Positions 34,648-45,439 of a DNA stretch of 64,000 nucleotides are shown here, piece after piece; within the stretch, counting starts at the first letter, position 1, and the number at the start of each line of letters is the position of its first letter. A program made the translations under genes and the position numbers. A model generated the notes under the pieces. That model saw nothing but the letters and a program-made list of their open reading frames with translations. It searched no databases and was not told where the DNA came from. Source of the DNA: Taxillus chinensis. Its lineage: Eukaryota; Streptophyta; Magnoliopsida; Santalales; Loranthaceae. The stretch lies in contig CM042091.1 in NCBI GenBank assembly GCA_023512835.1, positions 21,593,506 to 21,657,505 on the forward strand, in the 5' to 3' direction.

Positions 34648-35001
34648 GGTGTACTTAGGGTAGTCGGTCATGGAGGGACATGCCTGATCAACATGGTCCT
34701 CTTTGAGCCTCCAAGGTGTACTTAGGGTAGTCCAGTCTTGTGGTAGGATTTGCATGCATTGGCATTAGGGCACTAGTTGCATTTCCTGTGTATGTGTGCT
34801 AAACTATGGATAAGATAATATGATTAAGGGAAATGTGCAACTCGATTTGTTTGGCAATGCGTCTTGAACTATGAAATGTGATTGATACAATGTATGTGTG
34901 TAATGTCATGTGATAGTGGAATTGATCGGTGGGGTCGAGGTAGTGACGCGATAGATTATAACATTGTTTTGACGTTGTGCTTCTTACTTCGTGTAGTAAG
35001 A

Positions 35002-36180
35002 ATGCCGCCGAGGAGAGTGACACGTGCGTCCGGGGCGATGGGCGATGAGTCATCTGCCCATGAGGGTCCGGGTGCGGGACCGTCCGTTGGAGGGCATACA
35101 TTGTTCCGGCACGCCTACAAGAAGGCATCCGGCTGGAGGTACGAGAGCTACGGGAGGGACTCCGGCAGGACGTTTGGGAGGAGGTGCGCCATGAGATGGC
35201 AAGATAGCGGTGGTGCCACCACCACCACCACCAAGTAGGAGAGCCGCCTCGTGAGCGTGAGAGTTCGGCTGGGTGGTGTACCGACTCGTGTAGAGGATGA
35301 CGTGGTGACATGGTTCCGAAAGGAACAACCTCCGCGATTCAAGGGGGAAGGTGAACCCTTGGTAGCTGAACAGTGGTTGAGGCAGATCGAGCATGTGTTC
35401 TCCTTTCTCCTGCCCCGGGAAGAGGATAAGGTGCGACTGGCAATTCGGTAGCTGGAGGGGGATGCTTTGGAGTGGTGGACGAGTGTCGCGGGGAGCCGTG
35501 CGGTGCAACTCATGCTTTGGGAGGAGTTTTTGCAACTCTTCCATGATGAGTTCTTCCGGAATCAATGAGATGGCAAGAAGAGGGAAGAATTCGGCAGCTT
35601 GAAGTAGGGATCCAGGATGGTACCCGAGTATGAGCGGGAGTTCCGGAGCTTGAGTAGGTTTGCTCGAAACCGTGGCAAGGGAGGACCTGAAGGCCCACAA
35701 GTTCACTTTGGGCCTTAGGCCAGCCCTTAGGCAGAGGGTGGCAATTCTACGCTTGAGGACCTATGCTGAGGTTGTGGAGACGGCCCGTATAGCCGAGAGA
35801 GAGCTGGATGATGGGAGGCAGGCCCATCAGGGTCGCCAGTTGCAGAGCGGGCCTGATTGAGATGCAGGGTCCAAGAGACTCAAGACGGAGGAGAGGGATA
35901 GCGATTCTTTTCACGGTCGGGGTCGGACATCGTGAACCCTGGGAGGTTCACCTTTGGCGGCGGAAGACAGGGTGGTCCATCCTGGGAGTCTACCTAGCGG
36001 TTGCCATCGTTGTAGAGAGCAGGGTCACTTCAAGGGGGAGTGCCCCAAGAAGGACCGGCGATGCAACAACCGTGGACGAGAGGGTCATTTGCGCCGGGTT
36101 TGCGGGAGTGGCAACAGGGGAACAGGGGGCGTGCCATCCAAGCGTGAGGAGTGATGCTAGCTTCCGTGCACCAGCCGAGA
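35002..36180 (+). pseudogene. Tekay gag (copy 2)
   Basis: ATG at 35002 starts MPPRRVTRASGA. Later frames give the gag core (EDDVVTWFRKEQPPRFKGEGEP, QWLRQIEHVFSFLLPREEDKV, KFTLGLRPALRQRVAILRL). Two zinc knuckles follow: CHRCREQGHFKGEC (about 36003-36044) is intact, while the second, CNNRGREGHLRRVC (about 36063-36104), has its second Cys changed to Arg. Premature TAG codons at 35449 and 35605 stand where the sister copy has CAG. Several frameshifts are present. Confidence 0.82.
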
Positions 36181-36193
36181 GACCAGCTCGTCG

Positions 36194-36817
36194 GTGGCAG
36201 GCCGGTCAGGCAGGATCCGGCCGGACCCGACCCCGGGGGAGGCCGGAGCGGCAGCGAGACCGAGGGCCGGAGGCAACCTTAGCGGGAAGCGTCCGGTGAG
36301 TGAGCCGACCGGTGGCCCGGGCCAAGGAAGGGTGTTTGTCTGGAGGCGACGTACAAGAGGAGGCCGAGCTACCACCCCCACCGGTGAGGGTGGAGCAGGA
36401 CCATCGGTGGTCAGAGGTACCCTTTTGATCTCCCGTACATTAGCTTCTGTTCTCTTCGATACGGGTGCATCGTGTTCTTTTGTTGCTGAACTTGTGATAG
36501 ATAGCTTGGGGTTAGCTTATGTGGAGGCAGCGAAGCCCCTAGTTGTTGAGTCTCCAGTGGGGGGTAGGATTGAGGTACGGCGAGTGTGTCGTGACTGTGT
36601 GTTAACCATAGGCGAGGTGGAGCTGAGTTTTGACTTGCATGTGATGCCCTTGCGTACTTTTGACCTGATCTTGGGTATGGATTGGCTTATGGCTTTCCAA
36701 GCCAAGATAAACTGTTACCGGCGGCGTGTATCCTTCGTGACACTTGCAGGGATCTCTTGCACCCTGCAGGGGGAGTGGGATTGTGAGGCGAGTCGGGCCG
36801 GGCCGGTGATGGACTAG
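36194..36817 (+). pseudogene. Tekay aspartic protease (copy 2)
   Basis: A 207-codon frame contains RGTLLISRTLASVLFDTGASC with catalytic DTG at 36458-36466, then TFDLILGMDWLMAFQAKINC, which is the usual protease end in chromoviruses. It ends with TAG at 36815-36817, where the sister copy has a CAG (DQW) codon. The enzyme would process the gag-pol polyprotein. Confidence 0.82.
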
Positions 36818-36838
36818 TGGGGTGCCATTACCCACAGG

Positions 36839-38220
36839 TTGGCAGCCCTGACCTTTGCTGAGGAGGGTAAGGTGGAAAAGAGGGTGTGGCCCACTGTTGT
36901 GGACCAATTTCAGGATGTTTTTCCTGAAGAGTTGAGGAGTTTGCCACCTAAGAGGAGTGTGGAGTTCACCATTGAGTTGGTGCCGGGGACGGGTCCGATT
37001 TCCCAAGTAGCGTATCGTATGGGGCCAGCCGAGACGAGAGAGCGGCAGAGGCAAATCGAGGAGTTGGGGGACCAGGGGTATATCGGACCGAGTACCTCAC
37101 CTTGGGGTGCTCCGGTGCTCTTTGCTAAGAAGGCCGATGGCACGCTTCGTCTCTCGCATGGACTATAGGAAGTCGAATTCAATGATCGTGAAGAACAAGT
37201 ATCCGTTGCCTCGGATAGATGACCTGTTTGACCAATTGAGTGGGGCCTAGTGGTTTTCCAAGATAGATTTATGGTCGGGGGGATCACCAACTCGGGGTTA
37301 GGGAGGAGGACATCCCTAAGACAGCTTTCGGTGCGGGTATGGGCATTATGAGTGGGTAGTGATGCCTTTCGGGCTCACTAATGCGCCAGCGGTGTTCATG
37401 CATTTGATGAACCAGGTCTTTGCTCCATACTTGGATTCGTTTGTGGTTGTGTTTATTGATGATATCTTGGTGTATTCCAAGACCGAGAGGGAGCATGTGG
37501 AGCATTTGGCAATAGTGTTGCAAACCTTGAGGGACCAAGAACTGTTTGCTAAGTTTAGCAAGTGTGAGTTTTGGGCTGCAGGAGGTTCACTTTCTTGGCC
37601 ATGTGGTGTCACTGAGGGAGTTAGGGTGGACCCGGCCAAGATTGAGGCCGTGGCATCGTGGGCAAGGCCAACCAACGTTTTTGAGATCCGTAGTTTTCTT
37701 GGCTTGGCGGGGTACTATCATCGTTTTGTCGAGGGGTTCTCCCATTTGGCGGCTCCTATGACGGCGTTGACTAGGAAAGGAGTGAAATTTGAGTGGACGG
37801 ACAAGTGCCAGCAGGCGTTTGAGACTCTCAAAACCCGTTTGACCACTGCACCGGTGTTGAGGTTACCTCGGGAGGATATTCCATATGAGGTGTACTATGA
37901 TGCGTCCAAGGGTGGGTTTGGGGTGTGTGCTTATGCAGGAGCACGGTGTGGTGGCTTATGGGTCAAGGCAGTGAAGCCTCATGAGCAGAATTATCCTACT
38001 CATGACCTTGAGTTAGCGGTCGTCATCTTCGCCCTGAAGAGTTGGCAGCATTACCTCTTGGGGGGAGAAGTTTGTGGTGTTCTCGGATCACAAGAGCCTT
38101 CAAGTACATCTTTACCCAGAAGGACTTGAATTTGAGGCAAGAGGAGATGGGTGGAGTATTTGCAGACCTTTGACTTTACTCTTGCCTATACCCCAGGCAA
38201 GGGTAATATTGTGGCCGATG
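36839..38220 (+). pseudogene. Tekay reverse transcriptase and RNase H (copy 2)
   Basis: RT runs from DVFPEELRSLPPKRSVEF through [15 protein letters not shown] and [20 protein letters not shown] to the catalytic FIDD box at 37452-37463. Then come the thumb ([20 protein letters not shown]) and RNase H start ([19 protein letters not shown]). It has a frameshift near 37155, a TAG at about 37252 (GGCCTAGTGG against GGCCCAGTGG in the sister copy), and more frameshifts near 37590, 37950 and 38090. Confidence 0.85.
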
Positions 38221-38344
38221 CGTTGAGCGAGAAAAGGGAAAGCCGAGGTGGCCATGAGAGAGTTGAAGCCGATGGAGCAGTTGGCGATGTTGCAACCGCA
38301 GCCTGTTGTTCGTGATGGTGGGATAATCCCGAGTCCTTCGGTGG

Positions 38345-39777
38345 TTGTGCCTGAGTTGTACCAGGCGCGTCCGGGAGGAACAGCTGGGTGACATCGAGTG
38401 TGAGGTTCTCCGTGCCCGTATTGAGGCCGGGGAGCTATCCGGGGACCGGACAGAGGGTCCCGAGCATGAATTGTCTTTTCAGGGGCGGTTGGTAGTGGCT
38501 TCTTCCCTCAGGGATGAGGTGATGAGGGAGTTTCACCAGTCTAGAGTTGTTGTGCATCCAGGGGGTACGAAGATGTACCATGCGCTTCGGGCACATTTTT
38601 GGTGGCCCGGGATGAAACGCGATGTGGCTACTTTTGTGTCACGGTGCCTCACGTGTCAGCAGGTGAAGGCTGAGCATCAGCGGCCGGCGGGCATGTTACA
38701 GCCCTTGCCCATAGCGGAGTGGAAGTGGGACCACATAGCGATGGATTTTGTGGACCGGTCTTCCACCCACCACGGGCGGAAAGATATGATTTGGGTGATT
38801 GTGGATCGACTCACAAAGTCGGCCCATTTCCTGGCTGTTCGCGAGCGGGACTCCAATGGGACCTTGAGTCAGCTGTACATGAACGAGATTGTGAGACTGC
38901 ATGGAGTACCATCATCGGTTGTCTCTGACCGGGATTCGAGGTTCACTTCCCATTTTTGGGCAGGTTTGCAGGAGGCTATGGGGACCAAGCTTCACTTGAG
39001 TACAGCCTTTCACCCTGAGACTGATGGTCAGACAGAGAGGACGAATCAGACGTTGGAGGACATGTTACGGGCGATTTTGGGGGTTCGTGGGCAACTCACC
39101 TTCCTTTGGTGGAGTTTGCCTACAATAACGCTGCGTCCACTGGGATGGCTCCTTTTGAGGCGTTGTATGGCAGACCCTGCCGATCACCGTTGTGTTGGAC
39201 TGAGGTCGGCGAAGCCGCTCTCTTGGGACCACAAATGGTTCAAGAGGCTACCAAGAAGGTTAAGTTGATTCGTCAGCGTTTGTTATCAGCTCAGAGTCGG
39301 CAGAAATCTTATGCGGATCAGCGGCAGCAACCTTTGGAGTTTTCTGTTGGTGATCATGTGTTTCTTCATGTTTCTCCACGTCGTGGACATCGACAGTTTG
39401 GGCAAGGTTCCAAGCTATCTCCGCGGTTTATTGGTCCTTTTGAGATTCTGGATCGTGTGGGGCCTATGGCCTACCGGTTAGCGTTACCACCGCGGCTGAG
39501 TCGAGTGCACAACGTGTTTCACGTGTCCCAGTTGCGGAAGTATCACCCTGACCCTACTCATATGATCGATTGGGGGACATTAGACATTGAGGATGACATG
39601 TCCGTTGTTGAGGCCCCTATCCGTATCCTAGATCGGCGAGAGAAGCTTTTGCGTGGTCGTGCTATTCCTTTGGTTCGCGTGCTGTGGCAGCACCGTGGCA
39701 TTGAGGAGGAGACATGGGAACGTGAGTCCGTGATGCGTGAGCAGCACCCAGACTTGTTCGAGGACGAACAATCTTAA
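38345..39777 (+). pseudogene. Tekay integrase with chromodomain (copy 2)
   Basis: The frame at 38345-39268 holds the HHCC zinc region ([20 protein letters not shown], then [11 protein letters not shown]) and the catalytic core with all three acidic positions: [33 protein letters not shown] and [18 protein letters not shown]. One frameshift near 39090 leads to the frame 39106-39777 with the GPF/Y-type C-terminal domain and the chromodomain. The latter reads IRILDRREKLLRGRAIPLVRV, then LWQHRGIEEETWERES and ends HPDLFEDEQS. Integrase inserts cDNA, and the chromodomain would bind histone marks. This is the least damaged enzyme in the window, with one frameshift. Confidence 0.88.
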
Positions 39778-40104
39778 GCGTGGGAGGTGGCTGTTGGCCA
39801 AGGGATAGTGATGTGTTTTCTTGTATTAGTTGTGTATGATTTGGTGTATTTGTTTTGTCTTTTAGACATGTGTTCATATTTGTGATGTGTTTTGAGATGT
39901 GTATCTGTGACATGCGGACATGTGTTATATGCATTATTGTGGTTATGGATTATGGTGGTACCTTGTTATTTGCCGTTATGTGCTGTGCGCGGTGTATGAC
40001 CCATTTGGGTGTTGTGGCTCGCCGTGTGGCAAATGGGTAGCTTGTGTTTGTTTTCCTCGTATGTCATTTCTTTTCGAGGACGAAAAGTCTTAAGGGGGAG
40101 AGGA
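39778..40104 (+). other. Tekay 3' UTR and polypurine tract
   Basis: Noncoding, TG-rich. It ends TTAAGGGGGAGAGGA (40090-40104) immediately before the LTR. Confidence 0.75.
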
Positions 40105-40669
40105 TGTAATGACCCGTGTGTAACCCGTGTGTAAGAAGTTAACCACAAACACCTTGGATGTTGGTGCACAAGTTTGAGGTAAGAGATGAGCCCAAGAGGG
40201 GACTTTTGGGAAGTGCATGTGACAAGTGATAACGTACCTTTATACCCTAGGAAGATGCTATGCGTATACAGGCGGTTTTAAGCTGTTTTGGCTGATCTTG
40301 GAGCTCACTTTTGACCTAGTAGATGGCCTCAAACAATTGGCGTGCAAGAACAAAAGTTTCTTAGAATGAGGTCCTCTATCTACCACAGAACTTTCAGAGC
40401 ATTTGGAGCTGCACGTGAATTCACCCATTTCACGTGCAAGAATATTTTTGCTTCCTAGACCTCTACAAGATGCAAGGAGGCTTGGGGTGAAGTTTGAGTG
40501 CATTTGGAGCCGCACGTCAATCGAGAGAATTGGCGTTCAAATTGGGATGCAAGCATGTTTTTCCATGGTTACCTTGGTTTTGTCATTCTAATCATCTTTT
40601 CCCAAAGGACCATGTTGGAATTGTGAATATTCTGGTGTGTATGGATGTGGGAAGGTCATAGCTTGTTCC

Positions 40670-40748
40670 ATCAAAACTACGTCGTTTTGATCTTTGGGAT
40701 TCACTTAATCAAAACTACGTCGTTTTGATGTTGTGTTGTCTATATAAG
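40670..40748 (+). promoter_or_regulatory. Tekay LTR core promoter with doubled ACGT palindrome
   Basis: Perfect-armed palindromes at 40670-40691 and 40708-40729, then TATATAAG at 40741-40748 and a GA leader. Confidence 0.65.
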
Positions 40749-41142
40749 GAGGAGAAGCCCCTCTGTTTTAGGTTTAGGGTTTGTTGCTCCACCAGCCGTC
40801 GCAGAGAGAGAGAGAGAGAGAGAGAGAGGGAAGCAGAGCTCCTGGTTGCTGCCGGGCGTCTTGCGTGGGTGATCGGTGTCTTGTGGGCGGACAGCGTTCG
40901 GTGTGGGAACAGTATTGCGGTGTTGTTGCCTTTTACTTGAGGTAGGGGTTCTCTTCTTCCTAAATCCTCCTCTGTCCTAGGGTTCTAGGGCAAACTATGG
41001 ATTATAACTGTTTATATATACATATGTAATCCATATAGGTGTGATCTCCTATATGGATGTTGGCCTTCAATGGCATTTTGGTGTGATTCTGTTGTTGCAT
41101 GCTATATGTTCGATGAAATGCCTGTGTGAATATAGTTGTGTG

Positions 41143-41210
41143 AGAGGCGGTTAAACTACTTTGCCTGAGAGGCGGTTAAATCAGTGGCCTGAAGAGGCGG
41201 TTAAATTACT
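41143..41210 (+). repeat. Three-copy GAGGCGGTTAAA repeat
   Basis: GAGGCGGTTAAA occurs three times with spacers of 13-20 bp near the U5 side of the LTR. The reversed LTR at 60218 carries a related four-copy array. Confidence 0.75.
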
Positions 41211-41717
41211 TTCTTGAGATGTGGTTTGTTAGCCAGTGTGGCTGGGGCTGGGGTTACGCCCACTTGTGTGGAATGTTTTATTTTCTTTTTCCTAATACTG
41301 TCACGTCACTACACCTGTGCACATGCATGTAGCCATTAGGAGCATGGGAAGGGTTGGGGAGACTTGATCCCTACTGAGCTGTGGTTGCTCACCCCTCTCT
41401 TGTGTTTGCTTGTTTTCCAGGGACTTACAGGCATTAGGTGGATACACCAAGGTGGAAAACCATATTTATTTTACTCTCTTCCATTTATGTTTTGTTTTTT
41501 TATGGGAATTGATGTAACCCCAGTGGGGATGGGATTGGAAAGGATTTTGCTGTAATAAACTGGTTTGGATTGCTTTTATGAACATTACTTTCTTGAATGT
41601 GTTGTGGATGTTTAAAATGTTAAATTCTTTGTTTGTATCCTAACCCCTTTGCCCTCCGTGTGGGTAAAAGGGGAGTCACGTACCAGTTTCCTCGGGTTGG
41701 AAATCCGGGGCGTGACA

Positions 41718-42266
41718 TAAGTAATCACATGCTTACTTGACTCCTACCATTAAATAACCAATGTTGAATGCAAGAAGAGTAGCAATTATTACCCATACCC
41801 TAAAATGGCACTCAAAGGCTAAAAGAAGCTGTTCTCATTTTTCATTTCTTTTTCACTCAACTTTAAGGGTTACTTAGGTCTATCATAGCATTTCATGTTT
41901 AACTAATATTCAAAACTCAGCTCCAAAAACATGGTGATATCATTTAAAAGATAAAGACATGATCAAACCAAATCAGAGCACATTTTAACTACTTTAACAC
42001 CCTTATCACAACATGATACTAATGTGGCACAAAAAGTAAAAATTTTTATGCCAAAGTTGCATACTTAATATCCATGCCTCCATAAGCAAATCATTCAAGC
42101 AAACAACTCAAACAATCATGCAACTAAAAACATTTTTTGTTTTTTTTTTAAATAAAACATGGAATCACAACATAAAAGACAAGCAAGTGGCTCAAGTCAC
42201 TCCCCATACACCACACTTAAAATATGCTATGTCCTCATGGCATAAAATAGGGAGTAGGAAAAACAC
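41718..42266 (-). other. Athila 3' noncoding region adjoining the third gene
   Basis: The first 270 bp match 18675-18945 of the outer copy. The rest leads to the stop codon of the third gene at 42267. No coding sequence is seen. Confidence 0.75.
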
Positions 42267-44560
42267 TTACCTCTCAGTTGGCAAGCTGTAGTAGTAGATA
42301 ACATTAGCCACCATTCGACGTGCACGCGTAACAAAATCAGCTGAGGTTTCTCCGCGTATTTCCCAGTTGTCCCTCAGTTGCAGAATAGCCATCATATAGT
42401 AGCAAACAAAAATCCCACAGCTAAATTGGTCAGGCTGCTGAGGGATTTCCATTTCGTTGAGGTGAATAAGAGGGAGATCCTTCTTTTTTCATTGCATCCT
42501 TGATTCTTTTTATGAGCCCATGAACAAGCCGTCTCTTTCTTCTGGTGAACCCTTCGCCTTGGCTTGGATCATAAAGCACCGCATGCCCTGCACTCAAATC
42601 CACACGCACCAAGACATAGTGACGATCAATGTGCACAGGGATCAACACCTCGTGCATACCATGCCAAGGACGGTGCCCTTCATTCTGACCATTTATACGC
42701 TGGCGCCACACACTTTCAGTCAAAGGTTGCTCATAAAGCTCGCACAGCATAATAGAGGTATACTGGGACAGTGGGTAATTATGAGGCTCAGCCTCCACAA
42801 CAAAACGCATAGTCCTGCAAAATAAGTCCACCTCATCTGAGTATAGATATTCATCGCCTAAAATCCTTTGAAGGACAAACGAGGTGAAGAGGTCCATGTC
42901 CCTTGCAAAGCGAGCCCTTAACACCTGAGAGTTAATGAAGTCTTCAAATGCTGTTTGACTTTCAGCAGATGATAGGGCTGGATTAATGATTAAATGGATA
43001 GGAGGGCCAAGAAGGTCTTCAGGTTCAGCAGGCATGTATGTACCCCAAGAGACAGGATGTATAACAGGCACAAGAGCCTGAGAATATGCAGGATCAGTAA
43101 AAGGCTGGAAGGGTGAATACCCTTCTGCTGGCTCTGCCTCCTTTGGGTGATAGTAGGATGGCCTAGCTGAAGATTCTGGTTGAGGTGGATCCGCCTGGGC
43201 TGGATAAGAAACTTCAGGGGATGGAGAGGGTTCTTCATCAGATATCTCCACTATAGGAGAACGTTTTGATGTTTTCCTCTTGCTCAAGGCCTTCCAGCCT
43301 AGGAGGCCTTTGACTTCTTTGTTGTCCTTCCTCAGGGCTTCCACCTCGCGCTGGGTTCTGGCATTGGCCTCCCTGAGCTGCTGTGTTTCTTGCCTCTAAG
43401 CTTCGGTAGATGCAGCAGGAGGAGCTTCTGGGGCTTCCCATGCTCTAGGAGATGCATGAGCAGCTACGTCTGGGGCCTCCCATGCTCTGGTTCTAGGTTG
43501 TGAAGTAGCTTGTTAGTCTCCAGGAGATGAGGGCCATTAATTCTTCAAATTGGGCACTAGTGATGTGCCCATTAGTGACTGCCCAATTGATGACCTCCAC
43601 TTCGCTCACCACCTGCCCACGAATGCCTTGAAAGAAATTGAAAATATCTTCTTTGTGTACATTGAACTGCATGTACATGGCAGTGAGTCTATATAGAGTC
43701 TGCTTCCTTTGATCCAAATGAGGAGAGGTCTCCCTTGCAAAGTCAGTGGATCGCTCCACATGAACACTGTGCCTAGCGGGCTGTGATGGAGGAGGAACAT
43801 TGGTTGCCCAATGACCTCTGGTACTGATCCCCAAACCCCCTTCAGCATGCAATACTCTTATCACCCAGTGAGAAGGAAAAGTGATGCTATCCATGGAGGA
43901 AAAATGCAAAGCAGGCATGCTTTGAAATATCAAACACAAAAGTCTGCCATTTATCTGCTTTGATGAGTTTTTCTTCCACCATTTAAAAATGGTAGTGGCT
44001 CAATCCACATTTAGCATATGATCAATGTTATACATGAACTCCAGGTGTGGCTTAGGCACACTATCTATCCCACTGGTCTGAATCAATAAGCATTTCCCTA
44101 CCAGGTATGCTAAGCATCTAAATTTTCCAACAAAACCATTCTTGGTATACTGCCGTCGACTTTGAAATTTTCTAGCATAGTTGCATGCAGTACCAAATTC
44201 TCCTAGGCTTAGCTGAGGAAAGCTATCACTGGGTGCAGGGAGGTTAAAGCAATGTCTAATAATTTCAGGGGTAATTCTGACATAAACCCCTTGCACAACC
44301 CCTATCAGTTCATCCTCACTCACAGAGACAGATACATAAAATTCTTGTAGGGCAGAGTAGGAAATAGCTGGCTGGGCAGATACTAACCTTTGTAATCCCA
44401 GATTTTGAATTTTAAGAGCCACCTCTTTAGCCTAGCCCAGCTCTGAAGTCTCCAAAGCCTGCATATCAAGAGCATGCCCCAAGAGTATCTCCTCCTCAGG
44501 TTGGCTATCAGCACTAGGTGAGTACACCTCCTCCTGGCCAGTCCTCCTTGTGCGCACCAT
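42267..44560 (-). pseudogene. Athila third gene: plant-transposon-protein domain, coiled coil, Ulp1-like (C48) protease
   Basis: I chose the start MVRTRRTGQEE at 44560, below a TATA box and CT-rich leader. The N-terminal part (44430-44000) has YSALQEFYVSVSVSEDELIG, VRITPEIIRHCFNLP and RCLAYLVGKCLLIQ, which resemble the 'putative plant transposon protein' family. A coiled coil (NARTQREVEALRKDNKEVKG, about 43370-43310) and a Pro-rich linker follow. The protease domain has VHIDRHYVLVRVDL with His at 42619-42621 and AVLYDPSQG with Asp at 42568-42570. After a frameshift near 42440 it reads PQQPDQFSCGIFVCYYM with Cys at 42417-42419. All four C48 landmarks are present. Stops (TAG 44432-44434 and a TGA near 44000, among others) and frameshifts make this copy inactive. 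Family assignments are by motif. Confidence 0.78.
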
Positions 44561-44693
44561 CTTTGGAATGAGAATAAAGAGCAAAGAGCAGAAAACTGAA
44601 GAGCAAGAGAGCAAAAGAGCAGAGTTTCTCTAATACTCAGATCTGGAGTGATTTTGGTGTGGAAGCCTTTGAAGATGGCCTCTCTTTATATAG
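44560..44693 (-). promoter_or_regulatory. Candidate internal promoter and leader of the Athila third gene
   Basis: On minus, CTATATAAAG (44684-44693) is a strong plant TATA box. It is followed by a pyrimidine-rich leader with many CTCTT/GCTCTT runs and then ATG at 44560, about 125 bp downstream. Confidence 0.62.
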
Positions 44694-45439
44694 CGTGCAG
44701 AAGGAAAGATGCTATAATTGGCGTGATACACGTGCCCCTAAATTTTCAAAGTGTTCTGACCAAAATAGCCCTTGCACGTGAATTGGTTGATTTGGCGTGC
44801 AGGTTAGAATCGTCCCAAACTTTGGTGGTGGGTCCCCCTAGAGCTGGCAAGCAATAGTCCCTTCTGCACGTGAATTGTTTGAAGCTTCTAGGAGGGCTAA
44901 AATCAGTAGTTTGCATTTTTGAGCCTCCATATGACAGCTAGCAATTCGCGTGCAAGAGTAAACGTGATTCACATGGTCTTCATCTACCATTCCAGAAAGT
45001 TACAGCTCAAAAGGAGGTGCACGTGAATTGGGCAATTCACGTGCAAAGTCACGTTCAGGCCCAAACTGGCCCAAATTTCTCCACTTAGTTGCTTTTGCAT
45101 TATAGACCATCTTTAAGTCTTGCACGTGAATTGTTTGAGCCCATCTTCAAGCACTTTTGGGCTTCACTTGCTCCTTGCTCCTTGACTTTGACTTTAAAAA
45201 TAATTCCACAAGTTCAGGACCCAATAATTTGCTCATCCTGCAAATGGTTAGTTAAGAAAGGAACAAAGTCTCCTGCACAATGGTTAGCTTGCAAACAAAT
45301 TTATTGAATAAAACAAATAAAAGAAAATAACATAAAATAAAACATAGCAATAAACATTGGGTTGCCTCCCAACCAGCACTTTATTTAAAGTCTCGTAGCT
45401 AGACTTTCGGTTATGATCATGCAATGGTGAAAGAGAGGG
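44615..45439 (-). other. Athila spacer between pol and third gene, rich in CACGTG boxes
   Basis: Noncoding. The sequence TGCACGTGAATTG or a close form recurs at about 44763, 44863, 45017, 45040 and 45119, with CGTGCA half-sites between. Similar boxes fill the Athila U3. The spacer ends, on minus, at the TATA box of the third gene. Confidence 0.7.

Larger units (their letters stand above)
34648..41717 (+). mobile_element. Tekay-type chromovirus, 5' truncated
   Basis: The order is leader (34648-35001), gag, protease, RT, RNase H, integrase with chromodomain, polypurine tract and 3' LTR (40105-41717). The 5' LTR and PBS are missing: the left end starts within sequence equivalent to about 58530 of the other Tekay copy. 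Integrase and chromodomain are the best preserved in the window. No target duplication can be shown because the left end is deleted. Confidence 0.88.
40105..41717 (+). mobile_element. 3' LTR of Tekay element (copy 2)
   Basis: It begins TGTAATGACCCGTGTG and ends GGGGCGTGACA, 1613 bp, and matches 56652-58463. The U3 (about 40225-40680) is homologous to the Athila U3 including its first bases TGATAACGT. Two palindromes, TATA and a GA leader (40803-40829) follow. A three-copy GAGGCGGTTAAA repeat lies at 41143-41210. Confidence 0.92.

Noticed and set aside
35050..35706. 218-codon minus-strand frame
   Set aside because: Antisense of Tekay gag, which is recognisable on the plus strand.
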